A stretch of 64,000 nt of DNA from JANQOZ01 sp045106555. Its GTDB lineage: Bacteria; Pseudomonadota; Gammaproteobacteria; Xanthomonadales; SZUA-38. The stretch covers positions 44,109 through 108,108 of the forward strand of contig JBGCET010000054.1 of NCBI GenBank assembly GCA_045106555.1, given 5' to 3'. The notes under the pieces are model-generated. The model had not been told where the DNA came from, did no database searches, and saw only the letters and a list, made by a program, of their open reading frames with translations. Positions 1 to 8,287 of this stretch are shown here, in pieces; position 1 is the stretch's first letter, and the number at the start of each line of letters is the position of its first letter. The position numbers were made by a program, and so were the translations under genes.

Positions 1-162
1 TGGCGTTAACCCGCAGAGGGCGTCTCGAATACACCCACCCACAAGAAATGCGGCGTACCCATCCTGCTGCAGACGGCGCACAACCGACACGGCCCGCTGA
101 TCGAAGTCATCCGCCTTCAGACCGTGCTGACTGGCGGGGATAATATTGGCGTGTTTGGAAAT
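1..162 (-). CDS. pcnB: Poly(A) polymerase I, N-terminal part (runs off the window)
   Basis: The reverse strand encodes a nucleotidyltransferase N-terminus containing IIP..QHG, then VVRRLQQDGYAAFLVGG and CIRDALCGLTP, which is the start of the class II tRNA nucleotidyltransferase/poly(A) polymerase head. The IIPxxQH lead-in is typical of PcnB rather than CCA-adding enzymes. PcnB adds 3' poly(A) tails to RNA and promotes its decay. Only the first 54 codons or so are present; the catalytic DxD lies outside the window. The frame has a TAA stop at 166-168, and no ATG, GTG or TTG occurs between that stop and the conserved block. The best start candidates are ATT codons at 160-162 or 142-144. E. coli pcnB is known to start at AUU, so the unusual start is plausible. 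A weak GAAG lies 10 nt upstream of the first ATT. A sequencing frameshift is the alternative. Confidence 0.8.
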   Translation of the reverse strand, partial: MSKHANIIPASQHGLKADDFDQRAVSVVRRLQQDGYAAFLVGGCIRDALCGLTP

Positions 163-328
163 TTTTTAAGCGCTTCAGCGGCTTTGGTGGCGCGCCATCG
201 TATCAACGGGGCTTGCTGCACGGCAAGCCGCCTCCAGCGGAAGTATTGAACCTCGGTTCAACGCCTAGGGTTTTACCGGCCAGCACAAAATGCCAAAATA
301 GCGGCTGTTTCCCAAAACCAAAGCCGCC

Positions 329-652
329 ATGACCTTCGTAGTGACCGAGAGCTGTATCAAATGCAAACACACCACCTGCGTGGAGGTTTGTCCGGTAGAT
401 TGTTTTCACGAAGGACCCAATTTTCTGGTTATCGATCCTGAGGAGTGCATTGATTGCACCCTGTGTGAACCTGAGTGCCCTGTGGATGCCATTTACCCCG
501 AAGAAGATTTGCCCGCAGACCAAGAACACTTCACCGCTCTTAACGCTGAATTGTCCCTTGAGTGGCCAGTAATTACCGAACGCAAAGATCCGCCGGAGGA
601 TTACGCCGAGTGGGAAGAGGTCAACGAGAAAATTCACCTGCTGGAGCGCTAA
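329..652 (+). CDS. fdxA: Seven-iron ferredoxin (3Fe-4S/4Fe-4S)
   Basis: This 107-residue protein has the size and cysteine spacing of the Azotobacter FdI/FdxA family, a small soluble electron carrier. By alignment with FdI, C9, C17 and C50 would bind the [3Fe-4S] cluster and C21, C40, C43 and C46 the [4Fe-4S] cluster; C12 and C25 correspond to the non-ligand cysteines. The acidic C-terminal tail is family typical. The ATG is chosen because the family starts with M-T-F/Y-V-V; the Shine-Dalgarno match is poor. The gene is divergent from pcnB and convergent with bamC. Its redox partner cannot be read from the context. Confidence 0.93.
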   Translation: MTFVVTESCIKCKHTTCVEVCPVDCFHEGPNFLVIDPEECIDCTLCEPECPVDAIYPEEDLPADQEHFTALNAELSLEWPVITERKDPPEDYAEWEEVNEKIHLLER

Positions 653-707
653 CGCTACAGCGCAACCTCAGGCCGGCTCGGCCGCCTTTGCCAGAGAGCA
701 GCGTCAG

Positions 708-1316
708 TTAGCCCAAACGGTCGCGCAGTGGCACCAGCACGTCATCCAGCACTCGATCGGCCACTCGGCCAGAATCTTTGCCGGTGACTTTGATCAGCGT
801 GACGTTTTCATTGAGGGACTGCACCACCAGATTGTATTTCCCGCTGTGATCGGCGGGGCCTTTTTTGCGCAGGAACCAGCGAGAAAGTACCCCGGGGCGT
901 TGATCTCGGGCGGTCCGGTCGACATAACTGATCTGATAGGACCGGGACTCTTCATCCTGACCGTCCACCTCAAGGCCCAATCTGTCCAGCGCCAATCCCA
1001 GACGTCGATAGACGCTGGTAGTGGTATCGCTGAGAGCTAACAGCTGCTCACCCTCAATCTCAACCAGTTTTACGCCTTCCAGACCATCCAGAGGATTTTC
1101 CTGCATTTGCGTGACCGCGCCGCCAGCGACCGCAGAGTACGTGGCATCGGGAACCCTCAGCGCCGCGCCGCTTTCGGGACTATCAAGATCCGGCGGTATT
1201 TCCAGCGCTTCTCCCGCGTCGACCTTGTCAAAGGAAGACTGCTTGGGCAGCACCCCACAGCCAGCAAGAACCAGTAGAGCCGAGACCCAAGCAAGCGTCC
1301 AGTAGTGTTTTTTCAT
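708..1316 (-). CDS. bamC: Outer membrane assembly lipoprotein BamC, short form
   Basis: BamC is an accessory lipoprotein of the BAM complex, which inserts beta-barrel proteins into the outer membrane. The protein starts MKKHYW at 1316, has a hydrophobic signal and a lipobox LAGC, then a low-complexity segment (the part that contacts BamD in E. coli) and one helix-grip-like domain (from about residue 100, SVYRRLGLALDRLGLEV). The start at 1316 is preferred to an upstream ATG at 1346 because the longer form would overlap dapA and put a polar tail before the signal. At 202 residues it is much shorter than the roughly 340-residue E. coli protein and seems to lack the second helix-grip domain. It lies directly downstream of dapA, the usual dapA-bamC pairing in gammaproteobacteria. 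Confidence 0.85.
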   Translation of the reverse strand: MKKHYWTLAWVSALLVLAGCGVLPKQSSFDKVDAGEALEIPPDLDSPESGAALRVPDATYSAVAGGAVTQMQENPLDGLEGVKLVEIEGEQLLALSDTTTSVYRRLGLALDRLGLEVDGQDEESRSYQISYVDRTARDQRPGVLSRWFLRKKGPADHSGKYNLVVQSLNENVTLIKVTGKDSGRVADRVLDDVLVPLRDRLG

Positions 1317-1330
1317 GATTGTCATCGTTT

Positions 1331-2233
1331 TTATGTCCCCGTCCATTGGGCGAGTGAATTGTCTAATAAGTCCTTAAGGACCGCTAAAGTGTCTGTGCAA
1401 GCTGGCACCAAGGGCAACGCCAGGTGGGGCTGAATCAGCCCAAGGCCATTGAGCGCGGCCTTCACCGGAATTGGATTGGGCTCACTCATCAGCGCCTCGT
1501 GCAGTGGCGCCAGCAAGTCATTCATCGCCTTCGCCTGAGTATTTTGGCCAGACAAAGCCTGTTTGACCAGTTCCGCCATCGCTGCGGGTACGACGTTCGC
1601 CGTCACCGAGATCACGCCATTGGCGCCATGAGACATTGCCTCCCGGGCGGTTGCGTCGTCTCCGCTTAGGACCACAAAATCGTTGGAAGTTCCCTGAACC
1701 AGCGCATCAACCCGTGACATATCGCCCAACGCCTCCTTGATACCCACGATATTGGGGTGCTGGCTAAGACAAATAGTGGTCTCAGCTTCAAGATCCACGG
1801 CCGTTCGCGCCGGAACGTTGTATAGAATTATCGGCAGCTGGGCTTTGTCCGCCAACGCCTGGAAATGAGACGCCAGCCCTTGCTGGGTGGTCTTCAGATA
1901 ATAAGGGGTTACACAAAGCAACGCCTGTGCACCGCCGTCCTGCGCTCTCTCTATTTGCTCCAGACATTTGGCGGTTGCCGGTGAACCAATACCCACAATC
2001 AGGCTAAGACTGGATCCTTTAAGCGTTTCGCGAGCCACCTTAAGCGCGGTTTCCAACATGGGTACGCTCAGTGCGGCCCCCTCGCCGGTGGTGCCGGCGA
2101 TCACAATGCCGCTTGTGCCCCCGACGATCTGGCGGTTGATCAGATTGCGCAATGCCGGCGAATCGACTTGCCCTGCCGCGTCCAGGGGCGTAACGATCGC
2201 AACAATGCTGCCGCTGAAACGGTGTGAATCCAT
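1331..2233 (-). CDS. dapA: 4-hydroxy-tetrahydrodipicolinate synthase
   Basis: DapA condenses pyruvate with aspartate semialdehyde, the first committed step of the diaminopimelate/lysine pathway, in the cytoplasm. The 300-residue protein has the normal family length and is a (beta/alpha)8 aldolase. Visible active-site residues are the Schiff-base lysine K166 in NIVGIKEA, Y138 and R143 in LYNVPART, and T48/T49 in the GTTGEG loop; these match E. coli K161, Y133, R138 and T44 with a constant offset. It is first in a two-gene operon with bamC (gap of about 14 nt) and is transcribed divergently from bcp. Confidence 0.97.
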   Translation of the reverse strand: MDSHRFSGSIVAIVTPLDAAGQVDSPALRNLINRQIVGGTSGIVIAGTTGEGAALSVPMLETALKVARETLKGSSLSLIVGIGSPATAKCLEQIERAQDGGAQALLCVTPYYLKTTQQGLASHFQALADKAQLPIILYNVPARTAVDLEAETTICLSQHPNIVGIKEALGDMSRVDALVQGTSNDFVVLSGDDATAREAMSHGANGVISVTANVVPAAMAELVKQALSGQNTQAKAMNDLLAPLHEALMSEPNPIPVKAALNGLGLIQPHLALPLVPACTDTLAVLKDLLDNSLAQWTGT

Positions 2234-2377
2234 GAGTATCCGCTAAATCTGAAGACCCGCATGGTACTTGAGCCACTCAGCCCCGAACAAGGGCCATAAA
2301 TGACATTGCTGCTTGCCTGCAGGGGTGATCCGGATAAACTCATGCCAACAAACAGCAAATTGGGAAAACCTTCCTTC

Positions 2378-2842
2378 ATGATTGAACTGGGCAAAGTAGT
2401 ACCGGACTTTAAAGCAGACGCCACCGGCGATCAGATCATTCAGCTGAAAAAGCTGCGCGGACAAAACGTCGTGATCTATTTCTACCCTAAGGACAACACC
2501 CCAGGATGCACTCGCGAGAGCCAGGAATTCAGGGATTTATCCAAAAAATTCCAGAAAGCCAACACCGTCATCCTTGGCGTTTCCCGCGACAGCCTAAAAT
2601 CCCACGACAAATTTCGCGAGAAGCAGGATCTTAACTTTGATCTGCTGTCCGATGGGGACGAGAAGCTTTGCCAGGCCTTCGACGTCATTAAGGAAAAAAA
2701 CATGTATGGCCGCAAGGTGATGGGGATTGAACGCAGCACATTTTTGATCGATGCCAAAGGCAAACTGCGCGCCGAGTGGCGTAAGGTGCGAGTACCCGGC
2801 CACGTTGAAGCGGTGCTTGAGGCCGCCCAGGAATTAACCTGA
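2378..2842 (+). CDS. bcp: Thiol peroxidase of the Bcp/PrxQ family
   Basis: This peroxiredoxin reduces hydrogen peroxide and organic hydroperoxides with thiols in the cytoplasm. The 154-residue protein starting MIELGKVVPDF aligns with the family start, so the in-frame ATG at 2300 is not used. The peroxidatic site is P37-x3-T41-x2-C44 (YPKDNTPGC). Many Bcp proteins carry a resolving cysteine five residues later; here that position is Q49. The only other cysteine is C98 in EKLCQAF, which could be an alternative resolving residue in helix 3; otherwise the enzyme is 1-Cys. The bcp-phoH and dapA-bamC neighbourhood is common in gammaproteobacteria. Confidence 0.93.
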   Translation: MIELGKVVPDFKADATGDQIIQLKKLRGQNVVIYFYPKDNTPGCTRESQEFRDLSKKFQKANTVILGVSRDSLKSHDKFREKQDLNFDLLSDGDEKLCQAFDVIKEKNMYGRKVMGIERSTFLIDAKGKLRAEWRKVRVPGHVEAVLEAAQELT

Positions 2843-2874
2843 GCCGTGGGACAATGTGACGGAGTCACCCAACG

Positions 2875-4296
2875 ATGAGTCGGGATAAGCGTCTCTACGT
2901 GCTGGATACCAACGTGCTGATGCACGATCCGACGGCATTATTTCGTTTCCAGGAACACGACGTATTCCTGCCGATGATGGTGCTGGAGGAACTGGATGCA
3001 GCAAAAAAAGGCATGTCCGAGGTGTCTCGGAACGTGCGCCAGGTCAGCCGATTCTTAAGTGAACTCATCGAGTCCCATGCTGGCGACATCAGCTCAGGGA
3101 TCGAACTTCGCCAACCCCAGGACTTGAACCTTGACCTGGATGGCGACCATGGCCAGCTGTTTTTTCAGACCCGCACCACCCCAGCCAAACACCCCGACCA
3201 GAACCCAGCTTCGGCCCATTTGGACAATAACGGTCGGTTGCCGGATAACCAGATACTGGCAGCGGCTCTCCACGAGCGGACCCAGCGCGGCTGCGATGCT
3301 GTGTTGGTTTCCAAAGATATTAATCTGCGAATTAAAGCCTCCATTGCCGGCTTGACCGCTGAGGATTATCAAAATGACCGTGCGCTGGACGATTTGTCGC
3401 TGCTCTATAGCGGCACCAACGAAGTGGCCAACGAACTTTGGGGGATGGGCGAAAATCTCAAGTCTTGGAGCGAGGGCGCTAAGACCTATTACGAAGTTCG
3501 CACCGGCGCAGAACACGGCTGGCATCCCAACCAGTGCCTGTTTACCCCGGGCGAGGCCGGTACCGAAGCCGTAGTGGAGTCAGTGACGGATAACAACAGC
3601 GCAAAGCTGCGCATCGCCACCGACTATCGCAATGACAACCAGAACGTTTGGGGCATTACGGCCCGCAATCGAGAACAGAACTTTGCGCTGAACCTACTGC
3701 TGGATGATGACATCGATTTCGTCACCCTCTTGGGCACTGCAGGCACCGGCAAGACCCTGCTGTCGCTGGCAGCCGGTCTGACCCAAACCTTGGAACACAA
3801 ACGGTACTCGGAAATTATCATGACCCGCGCCACGGTTCCGGTGGGGGAAGACATCGGTTTTCTTCCTGGCACCGAAGAAGAGAAAATGACACCGTGGATG
3901 GGAGCCTTAACCGATAACCTTGAGGTGCTCACCGGCAGCAGTGAATCCGGCGAGTGGGGACGCGCCGCCACCAATGACATGCTGGCGAGCCGGATCAAAA
4001 TTCGGTCGATGAATTTCATGCGCGGCAGAACGTTCCTGAATCGTTACGTCATCATTGACGAGGCCCAGAACCTCACCCCAAAGCAAATGAAAACGCTACT
4101 CACTCGCGCTGGACCGGGCACCAAAATGATCTGTCTGGGCAACGTGGAGCAAATTGACACGCCCTACCTTACGGAAACGACTTCAGGTCTGACCTTTGCG
4201 GTGGATCGATTCAAGTATTGGCAACATAGCGGGCACATTACGCTACGCCGGGGAGAGCGCTCCAGACTGGCAGATTTCGCGTCAGAAACGCTTTAG
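2875..4296 (+). CDS. PhoH-family ATPase with N-terminal PIN domain
   Basis: This two-domain protein has an N-terminal PIN-type nuclease domain (about residues 5-150, with acidic residues at D11 in LDTNVLM and E38/E39) and a C-terminal PhoH ATPase domain (about 230-470). Walker A is GTAGTGKT at residues 287-294 and the Walker B DEAQ begins at 395. Proteins of this architecture (YlaK/PhoH2 type) are thought to be RNA helicase-nucleases; the name PhoH derives from phosphate-starvation induction in E. coli. The gene starts 32 nt after bcp, so the two may be cotranscribed. I see no Pho box in front of it. The 473-residue length is normal for the fused form. Confidence 0.9.
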   Translation: MSRDKRLYVLDTNVLMHDPTALFRFQEHDVFLPMMVLEELDAAKKGMSEVSRNVRQVSRFLSELIESHAGDISSGIELRQPQDLNLDLDGDHGQLFFQTRTTPAKHPDQNPASAHLDNNGRLPDNQILAAALHERTQRGCDAVLVSKDINLRIKASIAGLTAEDYQNDRALDDLSLLYSGTNEVANELWGMGENLKSWSEGAKTYYEVRTGAEHGWHPNQCLFTPGEAGTEAVVESVTDNNSAKLRIATDYRNDNQNVWGITARNREQNFALNLLLDDDIDFVTLLGTAGTGKTLLSLAAGLTQTLEHKRYSEIIMTRATVPVGEDIGFLPGTEEEKMTPWMGALTDNLEVLTGSSESGEWGRAATNDMLASRIKIRSMNFMRGRTFLNRYVIIDEAQNLTPKQMKTLLTRAGPGTKMICLGNVEQIDTPYLTETTSGLTFAVDRFKYWQHSGHITLRRGERSRLADFASETL

Positions 4297-4325
4297 CAGC
4301 CGGCTGAGGGTTTTTCCACAGGCGG

Positions 4326-5435
4326 CTAGGCTTGCGCCAAGTCGGTTTCCGGCGCCTTTTCAGCGTCGGATAACGCCTCGCTGGCAGCCATCTGCCCGGT
4401 GCGAAAAGCTCGCAGCAGGGCGCTGCTGAGAGTGGCCAAGGGAATAGCAAAGAAAACGCCCCAAAAGCCCCAAATCCCTCCAAATAACAGCACCGCGACG
4501 ATAATCGCGACGGGGTGCAAATCAACGACCTCGGAGAACAACAATGGAACCAGCGCATTGCCGTCCAGCATCTGAATGATTCCGTAAGCGCCCAACACCC
4601 AGGCAAACTGACTGGTCCAGCCAAACTGGTAAAACGCCACAATGGCCACCGGCAAGGTGACGACAGCCGCGCCGATGTAAGGCACAAGAACCGAAAATCC
4701 AACCAGCGTTGCCAGCAACGCCGCAAACTGCAGATCCAGAAAGCTGAAGGTCACAAAACTGACGACGCCCACCAGAAAAATCTCTACCGCTTTACCCCGC
4801 ACGTAGTTGCCCAACTGCACATCCACCTCGCGCCACACCGAAATCGCCAAATGGCGATCTTTGGGTAAAAATTGCTGGAACCAGCCGATCAGCTGGTGTT
4901 TATCTTTCATCAGGAAAAAAACGAGTATGGGCACCAAAACCAGGAATACCAGCAGAGTAATTACGCCGCTGATCGACGCCAACGTTTGAGTCACCAGCCC
5001 CTGTCCAGCCTCTCCCAACTGATCCCCCAGGGAGCCCATGAAACTATTGATCTGCTCCTGACTGATCAACTCAGGGTATTTTTCAGGCAGCGTCTCAATG
5101 GTGGTTTGCAGTCGATTAATGAAGGCTGGTACCTGTTGTACCAGCTGAGTCACCTGGCGAGTCAGAAGCGGTACGATGCCGAAAAACATGATCATTAAAG
5201 TAGCGACAAAGATCAGAAAGACCAGTGAAACCACCAGCAGCCTGGGCAAGCCAAAGGCTTCCAGTCGAATCACCAGGCCCTCGAGTAAATACGCTATGAC
5301 CAGCGCGGCAAACAACGGCGCCAGGATATTGCCAAACGCCCAGACCGCGATTACACCCAGCAGCACCAGCGCCATCAGGATGAAAACCTGGGGGTTGGAA
5401 AAACGCCGCACAAACCATTCGCGGAGCAGCTGCAT
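4326..5435 (-). CDS. AI-2E/PerM-family membrane permease
   Basis: The protein has the hydrophobicity profile of the AI-2E transporter (PerM/YdiK) family: a pair of N-terminal membrane helices, a third after a short loop, an amphipathic soluble stretch (about residues 90-150) and several C-terminal helices, roughly eight in total. The conserved P-Y-I-G-A (VPYIGAA) segment lies about two thirds along. Family members are proposed exporters of signalling molecules or ions; the substrate here cannot be told. Its placement beside bcp, dapA and bamC matches the perM position in many gammaproteobacteria. It ends 30 nt from the convergent phoH-type gene, and a CAGCCGGCTG palindrome followed by five T lies in that gap. 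Confidence 0.88.
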   Translation of the reverse strand: MQLLREWFVRRFSNPQVFILMALVLLGVIAVWAFGNILAPLFAALVIAYLLEGLVIRLEAFGLPRLLVVSLVFLIFVATLMIMFFGIVPLLTRQVTQLVQQVPAFINRLQTTIETLPEKYPELISQEQINSFMGSLGDQLGEAGQGLVTQTLASISGVITLLVFLVLVPILVFFLMKDKHQLIGWFQQFLPKDRHLAISVWREVDVQLGNYVRGKAVEIFLVGVVSFVTFSFLDLQFAALLATLVGFSVLVPYIGAAVVTLPVAIVAFYQFGWTSQFAWVLGAYGIIQMLDGNALVPLLFSEVVDLHPVAIIVAVLLFGGIWGFWGVFFAIPLATLSSALLRAFRTGQMAASEALSDAEKAPETDLAQA

Positions 5436-5591
5436 TAAAATCCTTTCGCGTTACGCAGTCGAAGGGCGCTGCGTTTCAGACCTATGAGACCGCAAATTTC
5501 TACAGTTCACAAGCGATACGTAACGCTGGCCGTTTGGTGTCGGCAGACAGGGTAAACATTGGGGCCAAACCGGAGATAACGCAATGAGCGG

Positions 5592-6812
5592 CTAGAACTT
5601 CCAACTCCACAGAAGCTCAAGCTCAAAGCTATCGCCGTTAAGATCGGTAGGGCGGGCGAACTGGGGATTACCCAAGTAATATTCTGCCGGCGCATAGCTG
5701 GCATTGAGGTTCAGCGTGGTGTTCTTGCTGGGATTATGGGTCATCCCGACACTCATGCTTCGATCAGCAACATCCCGTCGCAGGGCTCTGGCCAGCGCCG
5801 GAGAGCTGGGCGCGGGCTGTTGAGATGTGCTGTAACTGACTTTCCAGGCGAGCTTGTCGCTGCTTTGCCAGCTCCAACCCAGCTCGTAAACGGTCAAGTC
5901 ATCCCAATCGAATTCCGGACTTGCGCTATCGCCCAACAACGAAAGAAATCGGTCTGGCAGCAATGCCGTGGTAAATGTGCTGACGTCACTGTAGAGCACA
6001 CGTTGTATGTCGAAAGAGATTGCGGAACGACGTCCCGCCCGCACCAGTACGCTGAAGTTGGCGCTGGCCGGAATATCAAAATCGCCCGGCTCTGCGTAGA
6101 CACCGCGGTAATTCTGGAAAGCGTCCATGTCGATGCGAGAGCGAAACGACGCGCCCACCACAACACCTGGAGAGAGCTCGCTGTCAAAGCCTAAACGAAG
6201 GCCGGCGCCGCTGACCTGCTCACCCTGCCGGGGATCTATGGACTGCGTGTTGGCAAGGAAGTCGTTGGCGGATTGGGCGGTTACTGCACCAAAACCTGGC
6301 GTGGCATAACCCTGCTGGGCAAATACCGCTGCAACGTCCACGTTGCTCTCGTTGCCCAAAGACCGGCGAAAACCCGAGGCCAAGATGGAACGCTCAAACT
6401 CGAAGCCGCCAACGCGTTGATCCAAAAGACGCTGAGGGCCGCCTCGGGCAACCTGTGCCAACGACAATCCTTGGCGAGACGCGAACTGAAAGGTCAGCGC
6501 GGCCGGAGCGCTTGGCAGCGTGCTGGAAAATTCTGGCTTCAGGAGGTCAGAATGGCGATTGACCAGGCCTATTTCCAGATCAACGGTGAACCCCAGGTTA
6601 CGGGCAAAATCGGGCATCAGCGCCTGGCGAGCATATTCCTGCCAGTCGCGAAGGTTCATTCTTCCCAGAGCCACCGTGGTTAACGGAGCGCGCGCTCCTG
6701 TAAGCCCAGGCAGAGCCTGCGCTGCAGATGACAACCCCAAAGCCAGAAGCATAGCCAAAGTGACTGCCATGCGATGGCGGTAGGTACGTTGTAATGAGCC
6801 CCGATGAAACAT
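5592..6812 (-). CDS. Predicted outer-membrane beta-barrel protein (FadL/OmpP1-like)
   Basis: A signal peptide is visible (basic MFHRGSLQRTYRHR, hydrophobic stretch, cleavage near AAQA). The rest is alternating polar/hydrophobic segments with many Gly, Ser and aromatic residues, ending in LLWSWKF; a terminal phenylalanine is the usual C-terminal signal for BAM-mediated insertion. A helical segment DFLANTQSIDP and strands such as GVVVGASFRSRIDMDAFQNY resemble FadL-type or TraF-like barrels. FadL channels carry hydrophobic compounds, but nothing here fixes the substrate. An internal ATG at 6770 is possible, but the longer n-region makes a better signal peptide. The gene stands alone, 156 bp upstream of the permease on the same strand. 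Confidence 0.7.
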   Translation of the reverse strand: MFHRGSLQRTYRHRMAVTLAMLLALGLSSAAQALPGLTGARAPLTTVALGRMNLRDWQEYARQALMPDFARNLGFTVDLEIGLVNRHSDLLKPEFSSTLPSAPAALTFQFASRQGLSLAQVARGGPQRLLDQRVGGFEFERSILASGFRRSLGNESNVDVAAVFAQQGYATPGFGAVTAQSANDFLANTQSIDPRQGEQVSGAGLRLGFDSELSPGVVVGASFRSRIDMDAFQNYRGVYAEPGDFDIPASANFSVLVRAGRRSAISFDIQRVLYSDVSTFTTALLPDRFLSLLGDSASPEFDWDDLTVYELGWSWQSSDKLAWKVSYSTSQQPAPSSPALARALRRDVADRSMSVGMTHNPSKNTTLNLNASYAPAEYYLGNPQFARPTDLNGDSFELELLWSWKF

Positions 6813-7096
6813 GGAATTAGTGTGTTTTTCCCCTTACACAAATAATTTCGTTGATTGACCCCGGACTATGGCAAGAACACAACAGTCTGTCAATTGAAGT
6901 CCATCACGTTTCTGGCCTTATCCTGCAAGGGCTTACCGCCGCTACCTCGACCCGCAAACGGGCAGATTGTGGTTTGAAAACAACATTTCTCAGCAAGGTT
7001 CGGGCAATAGGCTGACAGAACCGATTCGAGTTGCGCTCACGGCCTCAGGCAGACATGATATCGGCCCCTCGCGTGATCCAACGAAGGAAGCTGGCT

Positions 7097-8260
7097 TTGG
7101 CCTCGCGTAAAATCACAGCAATCTCGTCTTCGCGAGCAGATTTCGCTCATTTAATCTGGCCGATGCGGTCCATGGCCAGCCACCCCGGCCTCGATCCGGA
7201 AATTTTGCTGTTTGGGGCCCATCTATCGCCGGAATTTGGCCATACCGGAAGCGCCGCAGCGCAAGCGGGGTTTACGGTCAGGGCGGAACTTGAATGTTTG
7301 GTCAGTTCCGACACCGATGTTGGCATGGCCAAAACCATTGGTCTGGCGACGCTGTCACTGGCCGACGAACTCAGCCGCAACCGCCCCGATCTGGTGCTCC
7401 TGATAGCCGATCGCTACGAGATGTTGGCCGCCGCCAGCGTTGCTCTGGCTCTGCGTATCCCTATTGCCCACATCGAGGGTGGTGAAATCTCTGCCGGAGC
7501 CATCGACGATGCGGTTCGCAATGCGCTGACCAAAATGGCCCACCTGCACCTGACACCTCATGACAACGCCAGCCGCCGCGTTATTGCCATGGGTGAAGAA
7601 CCTTGGCGCGTCTCCACCGTGGGCGCGCCGTCGCTGGATGCTTTGAATCACACGACGCTGATTAATCCGCAGGCAGTGACCGCCCAACTTGCACTGCCGG
7701 AAGGCAAACCGGTGGTTATCGCATGGCACCCCTTAACGCTGGCCAGCGACACCAATAGTGAATCTGACGCGCTGTTTGCCGCCCTTGACTCACTTTCAGG
7801 TCATTATCGCGGCCCTTTGGTGTTTTGTTTTCCCAACGCCGATGCGGGTTCGCGGCAGATTATTCAGCGGGCGCAGCAGTGGTGTGAGCAACGCAGCAAC
7901 GCACGCCTGTTCACGAACCTTGAGCCCACCCAGTATTTTTCTCTGTTGTCCATGGCGACTGCCATCGTTGGCAACAGCTCTTCGGGCATCATGGAGTCTG
8001 CCTCCTTCAAATTGCCATGTGTCAACATTGGGCGGCGCCAGGAGGGGCGACTGATGGCACCAAACATTATTGACGTTGACGCCGACGTTGACGCCATTAT
8101 CACAGCGATGCAACGCGCCTTGAGCGCAGATTTTTGCGGGCAGCTCAACGGTTTGACAAACCCTTATGGCGATGGCCAAGCCGGCGAGGCCATTGCCAAA
8201 ATCTTGGCCAGTGCGCCCGACACAACCACCCTTTTGCGTAAAGTGCCGTGTGTTGTCTGA
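7097..8260 (+). CDS. NeuC/LegG-like UDP-N-acetylhexosamine 2-epimerase (hydrolysing)
   Basis: This is a GT-B-fold epimerase of the NeuC/LegG group, which releases UDP while turning a UDP-HexNAc into a free ManNAc-type sugar in nonulosonic acid pathways. Visible motifs are SSSRADF near the N-terminus, DRYEMLAAA, HIEGGE, DDAVRNALTK, VGAPSLD and the nucleotide-binding GNSSSGIMES near residues 295-305. The usual DDAVRHAITK motif has N for H here. TTG at 7097 is chosen because AAGGAAG (7084-7090) lies 6 nt upstream and the protein then begins MASRKITAISSSRADF like its family; ATGs at 7031 and 7055 lack such support. It is followed by a sugar aminotransferase, but no synthase or cytidylyltransferase of a full pathway lies nearby. 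Confidence 0.85.
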   Translation: MASRKITAISSSRADFAHLIWPMRSMASHPGLDPEILLFGAHLSPEFGHTGSAAAQAGFTVRAELECLVSSDTDVGMAKTIGLATLSLADELSRNRPDLVLLIADRYEMLAAASVALALRIPIAHIEGGEISAGAIDDAVRNALTKMAHLHLTPHDNASRRVIAMGEEPWRVSTVGAPSLDALNHTTLINPQAVTAQLALPEGKPVVIAWHPLTLASDTNSESDALFAALDSLSGHYRGPLVFCFPNADAGSRQIIQRAQQWCEQRSNARLFTNLEPTQYFSLLSMATAIVGNSSSGIMESASFKLPCVNIGRRQEGRLMAPNIIDVDADVDAIITAMQRALSADFCGQLNGLTNPYGDGQAGEAIAKILASAPDTTTLLRKVPCVV

Positions 8261-8261
8261 T

Positions 8262-8287
8262 CGACCATGAGACCCGACCATGAGACC
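8262..8287. repeat. 13-bp perfect tandem duplication over a start codon
   Basis: CGACCATGAGACC occurs twice in direct succession (8262-8274 and 8275-8287). The first copy holds the ATG that is in frame with the aminotransferase. The second holds an ATG one base out of phase (13 is not a multiple of 3) that opens a six-residue reading frame ending in TGA at 8298-8300. The duplication therefore changes start-site choice for the downstream gene. Confidence 0.95.

Noticed and set aside
203..637. 144-residue minus-strand open frame opposite fdxA
   Set aside because: Antisense to a clear ferredoxin gene and without any recognisable sequence.
6887..6904. CTGTCAA as a Pho box upstream of the NeuC-like gene
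   Set aside because: The second half-site (AGTCCAT) matches only three of seven positions and no -10 follows.
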